From positions 36,483-100,482 of the forward strand of contig JAEWSZ010000009.1 of NCBI GenBank assembly GCA_023397905.1: DNA of 64,000 nt, in the 5' to 3' direction. The notes under the pieces were generated by a model that was given only the letters and a program-made list of their open reading frames with translations, made no database searches and was not told the DNA's origin. A program made the position numbers and the translations under genes. Every line of letters starts with the position of its first letter. Positions within the stretch are counted from its first letter, which is position 1. Source of the stretch: Bacillota bacterium (GTDB lineage: Bacteria > Bacillota > Clostridia > Acetivibrionales > DSM-1351). This document shows positions 1 to 8,215 of this stretch, piece by piece.

Positions 1-521
1 TCTTCAAAAAAGTCTCCGCTGGTATCAATAAGCTTGTTGGGAGAATGCAGCAGCTGATTTACCGTTCTTTCAAGCCTTATCAGTTCGGATTCCTTTTCCA
101 GTCCTTCCTTCTGTCTGCCAAGATCGTCAAGCCTTTTGGATTCATCTATCTGATTGATTGAATTGTTCAGCAATTCCTCTACTTTTCCGGGGTCGATAGG
201 TTTCAGGATATATCCTCCTGCTCCGAGGTTTAAAGCCTTTTGTGCAAAATCGAACTCCGAATATCCGCTGATAATCATAAATCTGGCGTCGATTTTATTT
301 TTCCTGCAGTTTTCAAGCACTTCTATTCCGCTCATTAAAGGCATCTTAATGTCCAGAAGGACAATATCCGGCCTGTGCGCTTTAATTAATGAAAAGGCCT
401 CTTCGCCGTTCACCGCTTCAAAAAAATCGAACTCAAAGCCTGTTTTGCTTATTACGGCGATAATCCCTTTGCGTATATATTCTTCATCATCAGCTACTAA
501 AACCTTATACAACTGCATCAT
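1..521 (-). CDS. Response regulator, YesN/AraC type (partial, C-terminus outside window)
   Basis: Only the receiver domain and the start of a linker are in the window. The protein begins MMQLYKVLVADDEEYIRKG, with the acidic pair in VADDEE, the phospho-acceptor Asp in VLLDIKMPLMSG, and the conserved Lys in YILKPID. A coiled linker (RLDDLGRQKEGLEKESEL) follows and runs off the edge. It lies just downstream of, and on the same strand as, a YesM-like kinase, so the two are probably a sensor-regulator pair. An AraC-type DNA-binding end is expected from the family but not visible. The start is uncertain: ATG at 521 or 518, or TTG at 512. The TTG has the better-placed GAAGGG and gives the usual MYKVL beginning. 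Confidence 0.85.
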   Translation of the reverse strand, partial: MMQLYKVLVADDEEYIRKGIIAVISKTGFEFDFFEAVNGEEAFSLIKAHRPDIVLLDIKMPLMSGIEVLENCRKNKIDARFMIISGYSEFDFAQKALNLGAGGYILKPIDPGKVEELLNNSINQIDESKRLDDLGRQKEGLEKESELIRLERTVNQLLHSPNKLIDTSGDFFE

Positions 522-598
522 CCCTTCACTCAAATTCAGTGATCTGCAACATTAGTCCTGAGAAAGCTTCCCTCACCTGACAATATACGTTTTAAATG

Positions 599-2428
599 TT
601 ACAGGCCGCTAGGAATTCTGATTTTCACAAGAGTTCCTATGTTCTGTATGCTCTTTATCTCAAGTCCGAATTCTTCTCCGTATGCAAGCTTTATTCTGGA
701 ATTTACATTCTGAAGCCCTATGCTTTTTTTATTTCCGTCAACCTGCCATTCGTCGTTGATTTTCAGCCTGTCATTTATCAAGGTGAGCCTGTGTTCCGGA
801 ATTCCGGTCCCGTCATCCTGAATGTCAATCTCTATTATACCGTCTTTTTCGGTTGCGGATATTTCGGCGCAGCCTTTTTCCTTTTTGTCAGTAAAGCCGT
901 GCACAATGAAATTCTCTATAACAGGCTGCAGTATAAACCTGAGAATCCTGCGGCTTTCCAGTTCTTCAGGAATATCAAATATCACGCTGAACTTATCCCC
1001 GAACCGCACCTTCTGAATATCCACATAATTGTGGATCTGGTTGATTTCCTCCTTAAACTCCACATACTCGCTGACATTGTTATTTAGATTATACCTTAAC
1101 ATCTCGCCTAATTTTAACACGATTTTACTTATTTCCATGCAATTGTTGACTATGGCGATTGAATTGATGCACTCCAGGGTATTGTATAAAAAATGCGGGT
1201 TTATCTGAAATTGAAGCGCCTTTAATTCAGCCTCTCTTTTTTTCAGCTTCTGAACATAATTTTCATTGATTGTCTGCTTCAGCTTTTCGACCATTTCATT
1301 GAAATTGTTATGGACAATGCCTATTTCATCGTTGTAGCCGCTGGCGTCGGTCACGTTCAGATCGCCCTTTTTTACTTTTTCCATATGTCCCAGCAGGTAT
1401 TTCAGCCTCTTTCCAAAGCTGGCCGAAAAGGACAGTATGATTATGAGGGAAACGGCTCCTATACTGATAATGGCAATGAGCATAAGCGCAATGGCGTTGC
1501 GTATTTTGACATTTACAGAATCCGTGGGAAAGACTATTATGCACTTGAAATCCCTGTACTGCATATTCCGCAATACGGCCAGGGCAGAACCTCCGCCTGT
1601 GTTCATAAGAGGTATCTCACTGTCCTTGCGTTTCAGATCCTCCCCTGACAGGCCGATATCTTTAAGGGACTCCGGGCAATTCTGGTATATGACCTTTCCC
1701 GTTTCATCCAGAGTATATATTTTCAGGTTCTGAACCTTGTCTATGCGCTTGTCGGATAACTGATACAGATTCTTTTTATTCACATTGATTTTGATCAAAC
1801 CGATAATATCCATCCTGTTATCCTGCTGAAGGCTTGAAATAACTTTCACCAGGGACAGGTCTCCTTTATCGTCCGGGCTTGACAGTATTTCCAGCTTTCT
1901 CTTTTTCATATCTATCTGCTTGTACCAGTCATTGTTCTGGACGTTTTCGATATTTTCGGCGTATTTTCCGAACAGGTCAAAGCCCGGATTCATAAAATAT
2001 ATTTTTATTTCGTCTATCTGGGAATAATCGTAGCCCGACCGCAGAAAGTCAATTTCATTGCTTACGTCGATGTTTTTTTGCATATTGTTAAAATAGTCCG
2101 AGGACTGCATGGTGGACAGGGCCTTTTGAATGGAATTGGATGTGGCTATTCCCGAAATGAGGTTTTCAAATATGTTCAATTTATAGCTTACGCTGCTGGC
2201 ATACTGCTCGGTAATCATCTCATAGGTGGACGTTACTTCGTTTTCAATGATGGAACTCATGCTGACGTAATAGGAGCAGCTCACAGCCATCAGCGAAAGA
2301 AAAATCAGGCACAGCGTAAGCATTATTATCTTCCGGACGATACTTGTGTTGTGATTGAAATTTCTTATAGTTCCTCTTAATCCGCTAATTAATCCGCTAA
2401 AAATAAAGATTCCCCCCAAGTATGGCAT
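599..2428 (-). CDS. Sensor histidine kinase, YesM family
   Basis: A membrane sensor kinase of 609 residues. One membrane helix is near residues 33-55 and a second near 313-338; the roughly 260 residues between them form the extracellular sensor. A HAMP segment follows, then the His-kinase motif INPHFLYNTLE (phospho-acceptor His) and an HATPase domain with LQPVIENFIVHG and DDGTGIP. This arrangement is typical of the YesM/LytS-type kinases that control carbohydrate uptake genes. The regulator gene 77 bases downstream is the likely partner. The start ATG is 4 bases after the hemZ stop with AAGGA almost touching it, so the true start may be a little further in. The signal sensed is unknown. Confidence 0.88.
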   Translation of the reverse strand: MPYLGGIFIFSGLISGLRGTIRNFNHNTSIVRKIIMLTLCLIFLSLMAVSCSYYVSMSSIIENEVTSTYEMITEQYASSVSYKLNIFENLISGIATSNSIQKALSTMQSSDYFNNMQKNIDVSNEIDFLRSGYDYSQIDEIKIYFMNPGFDLFGKYAENIENVQNNDWYKQIDMKKRKLEILSSPDDKGDLSLVKVISSLQQDNRMDIIGLIKINVNKKNLYQLSDKRIDKVQNLKIYTLDETGKVIYQNCPESLKDIGLSGEDLKRKDSEIPLMNTGGGSALAVLRNMQYRDFKCIIVFPTDSVNVKIRNAIALMLIAIISIGAVSLIIILSFSASFGKRLKYLLGHMEKVKKGDLNVTDASGYNDEIGIVHNNFNEMVEKLKQTINENYVQKLKKREAELKALQFQINPHFLYNTLECINSIAIVNNCMEISKIVLKLGEMLRYNLNNNVSEYVEFKEEINQIHNYVDIQKVRFGDKFSVIFDIPEELESRRILRFILQPVIENFIVHGFTDKKEKGCAEISATEKDGIIEIDIQDDGTGIPEHRLTLINDRLKINDEWQVDGNKKSIGLQNVNSRIKLAYGEEFGLEIKSIQNIGTLVKIRIPSGL

Positions 2429-2431
2429 TCC

Positions 2432-3982
2432 TTATAAATATGATTGCTGCAACAATTCAAACAGACGGGCTTTCCTGCCAATCATTTCATCCAGCCGGCC
2501 TATGTATTCCTCCACACTTTTAACATTAAACGCCCTTTCAATTCTGTCCTGAGGGAATACCACCTTTGTCACCGCGCCGGCGCCGCAGGCTATAACAGAC
2601 TGTTTTTCCTCCATTATCTGGATATTGTAGACGCATTCCTTGCCTTTCCTGCTGTAGCCCACATTCTCCAGATTGCCCAGAATATCCTTCTGTCTGTACA
2701 AATAGTACGGTTCAAGCCCCATGGCTCCGGCCTGTATTCCTGCCATATCCACCATATCCGCAACCTGTCTGAACTCTGTTTCCAAATTGTAATTTCCCAT
2801 TTCGGCAGTGAGCCTGGAAGCCCTTTTTACCGCCATTGTATGGATGGTGAGACTGTCGGGGCCAAGCTGCGATATCTTCTCCAGGGTGGTCCGGAACATA
2901 GCCGGATCCTCTCCCGGCAGACCGCATATGAGATCCATATTGATATTGTCAAAACCCAGTTCTCTGGCCAGCCAATAGGCCTCTTCCGCCTCTGCCGGAG
3001 TATGGTTTCTCCCTATTCTCTCCAGTGTGGAGCTGTTCATGGTCTGAGGGTTTATGCTGATTCTGGATACCCTGCTGTTTTTGATTATTTTCAGTTTTTC
3101 CCTGTCAATGGTATCCGGGCGGCCCGCTTCCAGTGTATACTCCTTCAAATCCTCCAGCTCCAGATGGGACTCGATGCCTTCCAGCAAATGCGACAATTGC
3201 CTGCCGTTGATGGAGGTAGGCGTGCCGCCGCCCATATAAAGGCTTTCTATCCGGAGACCTTTCTTTTTTATAAGTGATGCTGTTTGCCCTATTTCCTCCA
3301 GCAAAGCTTCAATATATGCATCCACCATTTTCTTATATTGCCCGACGGTGCTGGAACTGAATGAACAATATAGGCAGCGTGTGGGGCAGAAAGGTATCCC
3401 TATATAAAAAGAAACTCCTCCGGGAACGGAGCCCGCAAATAAATGCCTCTGGTTCAGGGCCACCTTATAGAGCAGCCCGGCCTTGTCCGCCGTGACGAAA
3501 TAATTCTGCTCCAATGTACTTATTATATCATCCCGGCTCCTATTGCGGTCCAGAAATTCATTGACAAGTTTTGCCGGCCTGATACCGGTCATAATTCCCC
3601 ATGGTATGGTCTTTCCGGTATATTCTTGCAGAAGCAGGAATAATTTTCTTTTAAAAATTCTTTTAAAGGCTTTTATTTCCTGCTTGTGCTCAGGCTGAGA
3701 CCCGCTTCCGGTAAAAATACCTGCTCCGGAATCCTGACCGTTTCCATCTAAAAGGTCAACTTCCAGAGGAATGCCGGTCTCTTCGTCATATGCGCCGTCC
3801 CTGAGCCTTATAACAACGCAATCCTGCCCATTAAACTCATGCCGCCCGCAATAAATAAAAGCCTGGCCGCATTCATCCGCGGAATCGCCAGCCTTCTTCA
3901 TCTCCGGCCGCAAAAAAAACAGCTTCATCACATCTTCAAACTCATAATTAAGCCAGCCGCATTCATTTCTATAGTAAATCAT
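2432..3982 (-). CDS. hemZ: Coproporphyrinogen III oxidase-like radical SAM enzyme HemZ
   Basis: A 516-residue radical SAM protein. The iron-sulfur motif is CPTRCLYCSF (CX3CX2C) at about residue 183, preceded by YIGIPF and followed by ESLYMGGGTPTS, the SAM-binding GGGTPT box. The N-terminal extension of about 170 residues before the radical SAM core is typical of HemZ rather than HemN or HemW. HemZ-type proteins are annotated as oxygen-independent coproporphyrinogen dehydrogenases, but related proteins may have other roles, so activity is inferred. Its ATG directly follows the stop of the metallo-beta-lactamase gene (TAAATG), with GGTGGAG as ribosome site. This is its usual place after relA and dtd in Clostridia. 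Confidence 0.9.
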   Translation of the reverse strand: MIYYRNECGWLNYEFEDVMKLFFLRPEMKKAGDSADECGQAFIYCGRHEFNGQDCVVIRLRDGAYDEETGIPLEVDLLDGNGQDSGAGIFTGSGSQPEHKQEIKAFKRIFKRKLFLLLQEYTGKTIPWGIMTGIRPAKLVNEFLDRNRSRDDIISTLEQNYFVTADKAGLLYKVALNQRHLFAGSVPGGVSFYIGIPFCPTRCLYCSFSSSTVGQYKKMVDAYIEALLEEIGQTASLIKKKGLRIESLYMGGGTPTSINGRQLSHLLEGIESHLELEDLKEYTLEAGRPDTIDREKLKIIKNSRVSRISINPQTMNSSTLERIGRNHTPAEAEEAYWLARELGFDNINMDLICGLPGEDPAMFRTTLEKISQLGPDSLTIHTMAVKRASRLTAEMGNYNLETEFRQVADMVDMAGIQAGAMGLEPYYLYRQKDILGNLENVGYSRKGKECVYNIQIMEEKQSVIACGAGAVTKVVFPQDRIERAFNVKSVEEYIGRLDEMIGRKARLFELLQQSYL

Positions 3983-4609
3983 TTACCACTCCACCGCATG
4001 TTTAATAGGATTTGCAAGCCTTTCCGCGGCAATGGTGGTCTTAATCCCATGGCCAGGATATACGTCCATATTATCCGGCAAGGGGAAAAGCCTGTCTACA
4101 ATAGACCTGTATATGTCCTCAAAGCTGCCGTTGGGCAGGTCCACCCTTCCGTAACCCGAATTGAACAGAGTATCGCCTGAGAAAAGACTATTATTTACCT
4201 GAATGCATATGGAGCCTGGCGTATGGCCCGGAGTGTGAATTATTTTGAATTCCAGCTCTCCAAGTTTTACTACACTACCGTCTCTGAGAACTTCGGCCTT
4301 GCTTTTAAAGGTCTTCACATCCCCCGCATAGGCGGAAACATTAAACCTGGCATCAGTCAGGGCAAGCTCGTCATCAATATGAATATAAACCCTGGCATTG
4401 GTTTTTTCAACAATATTGTCCAGCTCCGCCACATGATCTATATGCCCGTGGGTGAGGATTATCTTTTCAATAGATATATTTAGTTCCGAAGCCACCTGCA
4501 TTACCTTTTCAGCGCTTACTCCGGCATCAATGAGCAGGCCTTTTCCGTTTTCTCCGATTAAATAGGACAGGGATTCGAACATCCCTCCTGTAATAGGCTT
4601 AATAACCAT
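3983..4609 (-). CDS. Metallo-beta-lactamase fold hydrolase (glyoxalase II-like)
   Basis: A soluble hydrolase of 208 residues. The di-metal motif THGHIDHVAEL (HxHxDH) lies near residue 55; HTPGHTPGS, SGDTLF and YPGHG supply the other metal ligands. The length and motifs fit the small YcbL-like branch of glyoxalase II proteins, which hydrolyse thioesters such as S-lactoylglutathione analogues; the real substrate here is unknown. An upstream in-frame ATG at 4621 exists, but GGAGGG lies between the two ATGs and is well spaced only for the second, so 4609 was chosen. It sits between dtd and hemZ in the housekeeping block. Confidence 0.85.
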   Translation of the reverse strand: MVIKPITGGMFESLSYLIGENGKGLLIDAGVSAEKVMQVASELNISIEKIILTHGHIDHVAELDNIVEKTNARVYIHIDDELALTDARFNVSAYAGDVKTFKSKAEVLRDGSVVKLGELEFKIIHTPGHTPGSICIQVNNSLFSGDTLFNSGYGRVDLPNGSFEDIYRSIVDRLFPLPDNMDVYPGHGIKTTIAAERLANPIKHAVEW

Positions 4610-4672
4610 TTTTCCCTCCATATCCCCATATGTGCACCAAACAGCGTTGACCGTATGGATTGGCCCTATGGC

Positions 4673-5122
4673 CTAAAATTCTCTCCTGCTGTCGATCAAA
4701 AGTGTAACAGGTCCGTCATTACTGATATCCACAAGCATTTCAGCCTGGAATATTCCTGTCTGGACAGTAATACCGTAGCTCTTACACTTTTCAACAAAAC
4801 TTTCGTACATATCCCTGGCCGCTTCCGGCCTTGCGGCCTTGTCATAGCCCGGCCTCCTGCCTTTTCTGCAGTCGCCGTATAAAGTAAACTGGGAAACCAC
4901 CAGCAATTCCCCTCCTGTTTCCAGCAGGGACAGGTTCATTTTTCCGCCGTCATCTTCAAATATTCTCAGATTGACAATCTTCTCGGCCAGGTAATCAATA
5001 TCTGAGTCAGAATCTTCAATTCCCACCCCTAAAAGCACCATCAGGCCCTTGTTGATTTTTCCCACTACTTTTTCGTCAACCGTGACACTGGATTTTCTGA
5101 CTCTCTGAACAACCGCTCTCAT
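4673..5122 (-). CDS. dtd: D-aminoacyl-tRNA deacylase
   Basis: A cytoplasmic proofreading enzyme that hydrolyses D-amino acids from mischarged tRNA (DTD family). At 149 residues it is full length. It starts MRAVVQRVRKSSVTVD and carries both active-site signatures: SQFTLYGD near residue 78 and the cross-subunit GPVT near residue 137 (NDGPVTLLIDS). The gene follows relA by 24 bases, a very common pairing in Firmicutes. Confidence 0.96.
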   Translation of the reverse strand: MRAVVQRVRKSSVTVDEKVVGKINKGLMVLLGVGIEDSDSDIDYLAEKIVNLRIFEDDGGKMNLSLLETGGELLVVSQFTLYGDCRKGRRPGYDKAARPEAARDMYESFVEKCKSYGITVQTGIFQAEMLVDISNDGPVTLLIDSRREF

Positions 5123-5146
5123 ACCCGCTCCTGAATTCTGCTCTTC

Positions 5147-7339
5147 CTACTGCTTATTCCTTGTCACATCAAATACGCTGTCAATCTTTTTAAGCCTTTT
5201 TATGATTTTTTCCAGCTGCTCGGTATTTGTTATCTCCAGCGTCAGATTTATAAGCGTTATCTGCTCTCTTGTGGTCCTGGCATTTACGGCCTTTATGGGA
5301 ACCTTGAGCTCTGCTATACTGTTTGTGACATCCAGCAGCAGGGAAGTTCTGTCATTTGCCATAAGTGTTATATCCGCCTTGTAGGCAACATCATTTGTAG
5401 AGTACCATTTGACATCTATGAGGCGTCCTTCTTCCTCCAGACCGGCCGAAACGTTTATACAGTCGCTTCGGTGGACGGAAACACCCCTTCCCCTGGTGAT
5501 ATAACCTATTATCTCATCGCCGGGAACCGGATTGCAGCACCTTGACAGCCTCACCAGACAATTGTCGATCCCTTTTACTATAATACCGCTTTCGGGTATG
5601 TTCTTTTTCTTTCTTTCCCCTCTGGCCTGTGCGATGGTTTCCAGAATATGCTCAATTTCTTCTGGCTTCAGGGTCTTTTTTAATTCTTCCTTTAACCTGG
5701 TTATGACCTTGTTTGTGGTTATGGCTCCGTAACCCAGCCCTGCGTATAAATCCTCAAGAGAAGCAAAATTGTACTTTTTCAGTACTAATTCGATCCATTC
5801 AGTCCTGAACAGCTGGCTATAGGTAAAGCCCTGTTTTTTGATCTCTCTTTCGATCATTTCCTTGCCGCGGATTATATTTTCTTCTCTTTTTTCCTTTTTA
5901 AACCACTGATTTATTTTGTTTCTGGCCTGACTGCTCTTGACTATTTTCAGCCAATCCCTGCTGGGCCCGTGAATTGTGGAAGAAGTAAGGATTTCTATAA
6001 TATCGCCGTTTTTCAGCTTATAGTCGATAGGCTCCATTTTACCGTTGACCTTGGCGCCTATCATTTTATTTCCGATAGCGCTGTGAATGCTATATGCGAA
6101 ATCTACGGGAGTGGAATCCACAGGAAGATTTACCACGTCCCCTCTGGGAGTGAACACAAAAACTTCGTCTGTAAAAAGATCAATTTTAAGGGTTTCCATA
6201 AACTCGCTCTCGTCCCTGGTATCCTTCTGCCATTCCAGGAGCTGTCTGAGCCAGGCAAATTTATTGTCGGAGTCCTTGACGTCATCAACGCCCTCCTTGT
6301 ACTTCCAGTGGGCGGCAATACCCACTTCCGCAACCCTGTGCATGTCCCAGGTCCTGATCTGGACTTCAAAGGGCTGTCCCTCAGGCCCTATCAAAGTGGT
6401 GTGCAGGGAATGATACATATTGGGCTTGGGCATTGCGATATAATCCTTAAACCTGCCCGGCATGGGCTTGTACAACTCATGAACCAGACCAAGCACCGCA
6501 TAGCAGTCCTTAACGGAATTCACTATTATACGGAAAGCGAACAGGTCATAAATCTGATCAAGAGTCTTGTTCTGATTTACCATCTTTCTGTATATACTGT
6601 AGAAATGCTTTGGCCTCCCGTCGATCTGGGCATTTTCTATGCCCTGCTCATTGGTTTTCTCCCTTAAGGTTGTGATTATGCCTTCTATATATGCTTCCCT
6701 CTGCTTGCGCTTGAAGGCAATTTTTTCAACAAGATCGTAATAGCCTTTTGGATCCAGATACCTGAGGCATATGTCCTCAAGCTCCCATTTGATCTTTGAA
6801 ATACCAAGCCGGTGAGCGAGAGGCGCATAGATTTCCAGCGTTTCTCTTGCTATTTCCACCTGCTTCTCTTCTGTCTTATGCTTCAGGGTCCTCATATTAT
6901 GGAGCCGGTCGGCCAGCTTGATCATAATGACACGAATATCCTTCGCCATGGCCAGAAACATCTTGCGCAGGTTTTCCACCTGCTGCTCTTCCTTTGATGT
7001 AAAGGGTATTTTTCCAAGTTTTGTAACGCCGTCAACCAGATCTGCCACCTCTACTCCGAACTGAGCCTTAAGCTGATCGTATGTACAGGTGGTATCCTCT
7101 ATGGTATCATGGAGAAGTGCGGCAACAAGTGCAGTGCTGTCCAATTCCATTTCGGCCAGTATGATTGCTACTTCAACCGGATGAATTATATATGGCTCCC
7201 CTGAGTTTCTCAGTTGCCCCTCGTGAGCCGCTTTTGAAAAGTTGTACGCTTTCTCAAGCAGTTCGATATTACAATTGGGATCATATTTTTTAACTTTTTC
7301 AATCAGCACTGAAAAGTTGTCTAACAAAGCAACCTCCAT
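5147..7339 (-). CDS. relA: Bifunctional (p)ppGpp synthetase/hydrolase RelA/SpoT
   Basis: Stringent-response enzyme of 730 residues with all Rel domains. The N-terminal HD hydrolase has HPVEVA and LLHDTIEDT (residues about 45-80). The synthetase has GRFKDYIAMPKPNMYHSLHT and FEVQIRT (about 240-340). A TGS domain (VFVFTPRGDVVNLP, about 395-455), a Cys-containing region (CLVRLSRCCNPVPGDEI) and a C-terminal ACT domain follow. The intact HD box suggests it both makes and degrades the alarmone, as is usual for the single long Rel of Firmicutes. It lies between apt and dtd. Confidence 0.97.
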   Translation of the reverse strand: MEVALLDNFSVLIEKVKKYDPNCNIELLEKAYNFSKAAHEGQLRNSGEPYIIHPVEVAIILAEMELDSTALVAALLHDTIEDTTCTYDQLKAQFGVEVADLVDGVTKLGKIPFTSKEEQQVENLRKMFLAMAKDIRVIMIKLADRLHNMRTLKHKTEEKQVEIARETLEIYAPLAHRLGISKIKWELEDICLRYLDPKGYYDLVEKIAFKRKQREAYIEGIITTLREKTNEQGIENAQIDGRPKHFYSIYRKMVNQNKTLDQIYDLFAFRIIVNSVKDCYAVLGLVHELYKPMPGRFKDYIAMPKPNMYHSLHTTLIGPEGQPFEVQIRTWDMHRVAEVGIAAHWKYKEGVDDVKDSDNKFAWLRQLLEWQKDTRDESEFMETLKIDLFTDEVFVFTPRGDVVNLPVDSTPVDFAYSIHSAIGNKMIGAKVNGKMEPIDYKLKNGDIIEILTSSTIHGPSRDWLKIVKSSQARNKINQWFKKEKREENIIRGKEMIEREIKKQGFTYSQLFRTEWIELVLKKYNFASLEDLYAGLGYGAITTNKVITRLKEELKKTLKPEEIEHILETIAQARGERKKKNIPESGIIVKGIDNCLVRLSRCCNPVPGDEIIGYITRGRGVSVHRSDCINVSAGLEEEGRLIDVKWYSTNDVAYKADITLMANDRTSLLLDVTNSIAELKVPIKAVNARTTREQITLINLTLEITNTEQLEKIIKRLKKIDSVFDVTRNKQ

Positions 7340-7415
7340 CCGTCGTCAATGACTTCAATTTATAAAATAAATGTTTATTAGTGCGTAACGTGAAATTTGT
7401 TTTGCCACAAATAAA

Positions 7416-7931
7416 TTAAAATGTCACAATAGAGTTTACATTATAACCTTTAAGCCTGTCTCTCCCGTTTAAGAAAGCGAGCTCTATAAAAAATATAATA
7501 CCAGAAACCTTTCCCCCAAGCTGTTCAATCAGCTTGATATTCGCTTCGGTGGTTCCTCCCGTAGCCAGCAGATCGTCAACTATCAAAACCCTCTGTCCCG
7601 GTTTTACGGCATCCGCATGCATCTCCAAGGAATCTTTTCCATACTCCAGGTCATAATCGACACTGATTGTATTATAGGGAAGCTTACCTTTTTTTCTGAC
7701 TGGAACAAATCCTTTGTTCATCTGGTAAGCCAGAGGCGCTCCAAAAATAAATCCTCTTGATTCCGAGCCTACGATAATATCAAAATCCCCCATTTGATCC
7801 GCCAGTTGTTTGAAAGTGTCCATGCATTCTTTAAAAGCCTTGGGGTCCTGCAGTACTGTGGTGATATCGATGAAATCTATCCCCTCTTTGGGAAAATCCA
7901 TTACATGCCTGAGTTTTGTTTTTAAATCCAT
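7416..7931 (-). CDS. apt: Adenine phosphoribosyltransferase
   Basis: Converts adenine and PRPP to AMP in purine salvage. At 171 residues it is full length. The PRPP-binding motif VLIVDDLLATGGTT lies near residue 119, and ESRGFIFGAPLAY is the conserved adenine-side segment. The ribosome site GAGAGG lies upstream of the ATG. In many Firmicutes recJ directly precedes apt-relA; here about 12 kb of other genes separate recJ from apt, so apt must use its own promoter or read-through from the island. Confidence 0.97.
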   Translation of the reverse strand: MDLKTKLRHVMDFPKEGIDFIDITTVLQDPKAFKECMDTFKQLADQMGDFDIIVGSESRGFIFGAPLAYQMNKGFVPVRKKGKLPYNTISVDYDLEYGKDSLEMHADAVKPGQRVLIVDDLLATGGTTEANIKLIEQLGGKVSGIIFFIELAFLNGRDRLKGYNVNSIVTF

Positions 7932-8215
7932 CTGCCAAAACCTCTCTTCCAGAATTCAGCTCAAGCAAATAGTACCCGGTCGGAAGTTAAAGGCCTCAAC
8001 CGATATGATTTGCTTTTGATATAGTTAATATTATAATTAAAACCAAACACACATACAACATTTATATTTTTTATGATTCAATAAAAATGCATCAAAAATA
8101 GTTAATACAGGCATACAAAAACTGGAATAGACTAATATCAGAGTCTATTCCAGTATGTTTTAAAGTTAAGATAATATATTTATCACACTCTATAGTTAAA
8201 TATATAAATATAAGA
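7932..8215. other. AT-rich intergenic region between apt and the carbohydrate island
   Basis: This 284-base stretch holds the leader of apt (minus strand, with GAGAGG before its ATG) and the terminator of the dehydratase gene at 8121-8154. No open reading frame with a ribosome site was seen. It marks the apt-side edge of the island. No obvious direct repeat shared with the recJ-side edge was noticed. Confidence 0.5.
8121..8154 (-). terminator. Intrinsic terminator of the IlvD/Edd dehydratase gene
   Basis: A perfect 13-base-pair stem (ACTGGAATAGACT with its complement) and an 8-base loop. On the minus strand it is followed by TTTTTG. It lies 62 bases after the dehydratase stop and would end island transcription before apt. 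Confidence 0.8.

Noticed and set aside
154..1733. Plus-strand open frames across the response regulator and YesM-type kinase genes
   Set aside because: They are antisense shadows of well-supported minus-strand genes and lack ribosome sites.
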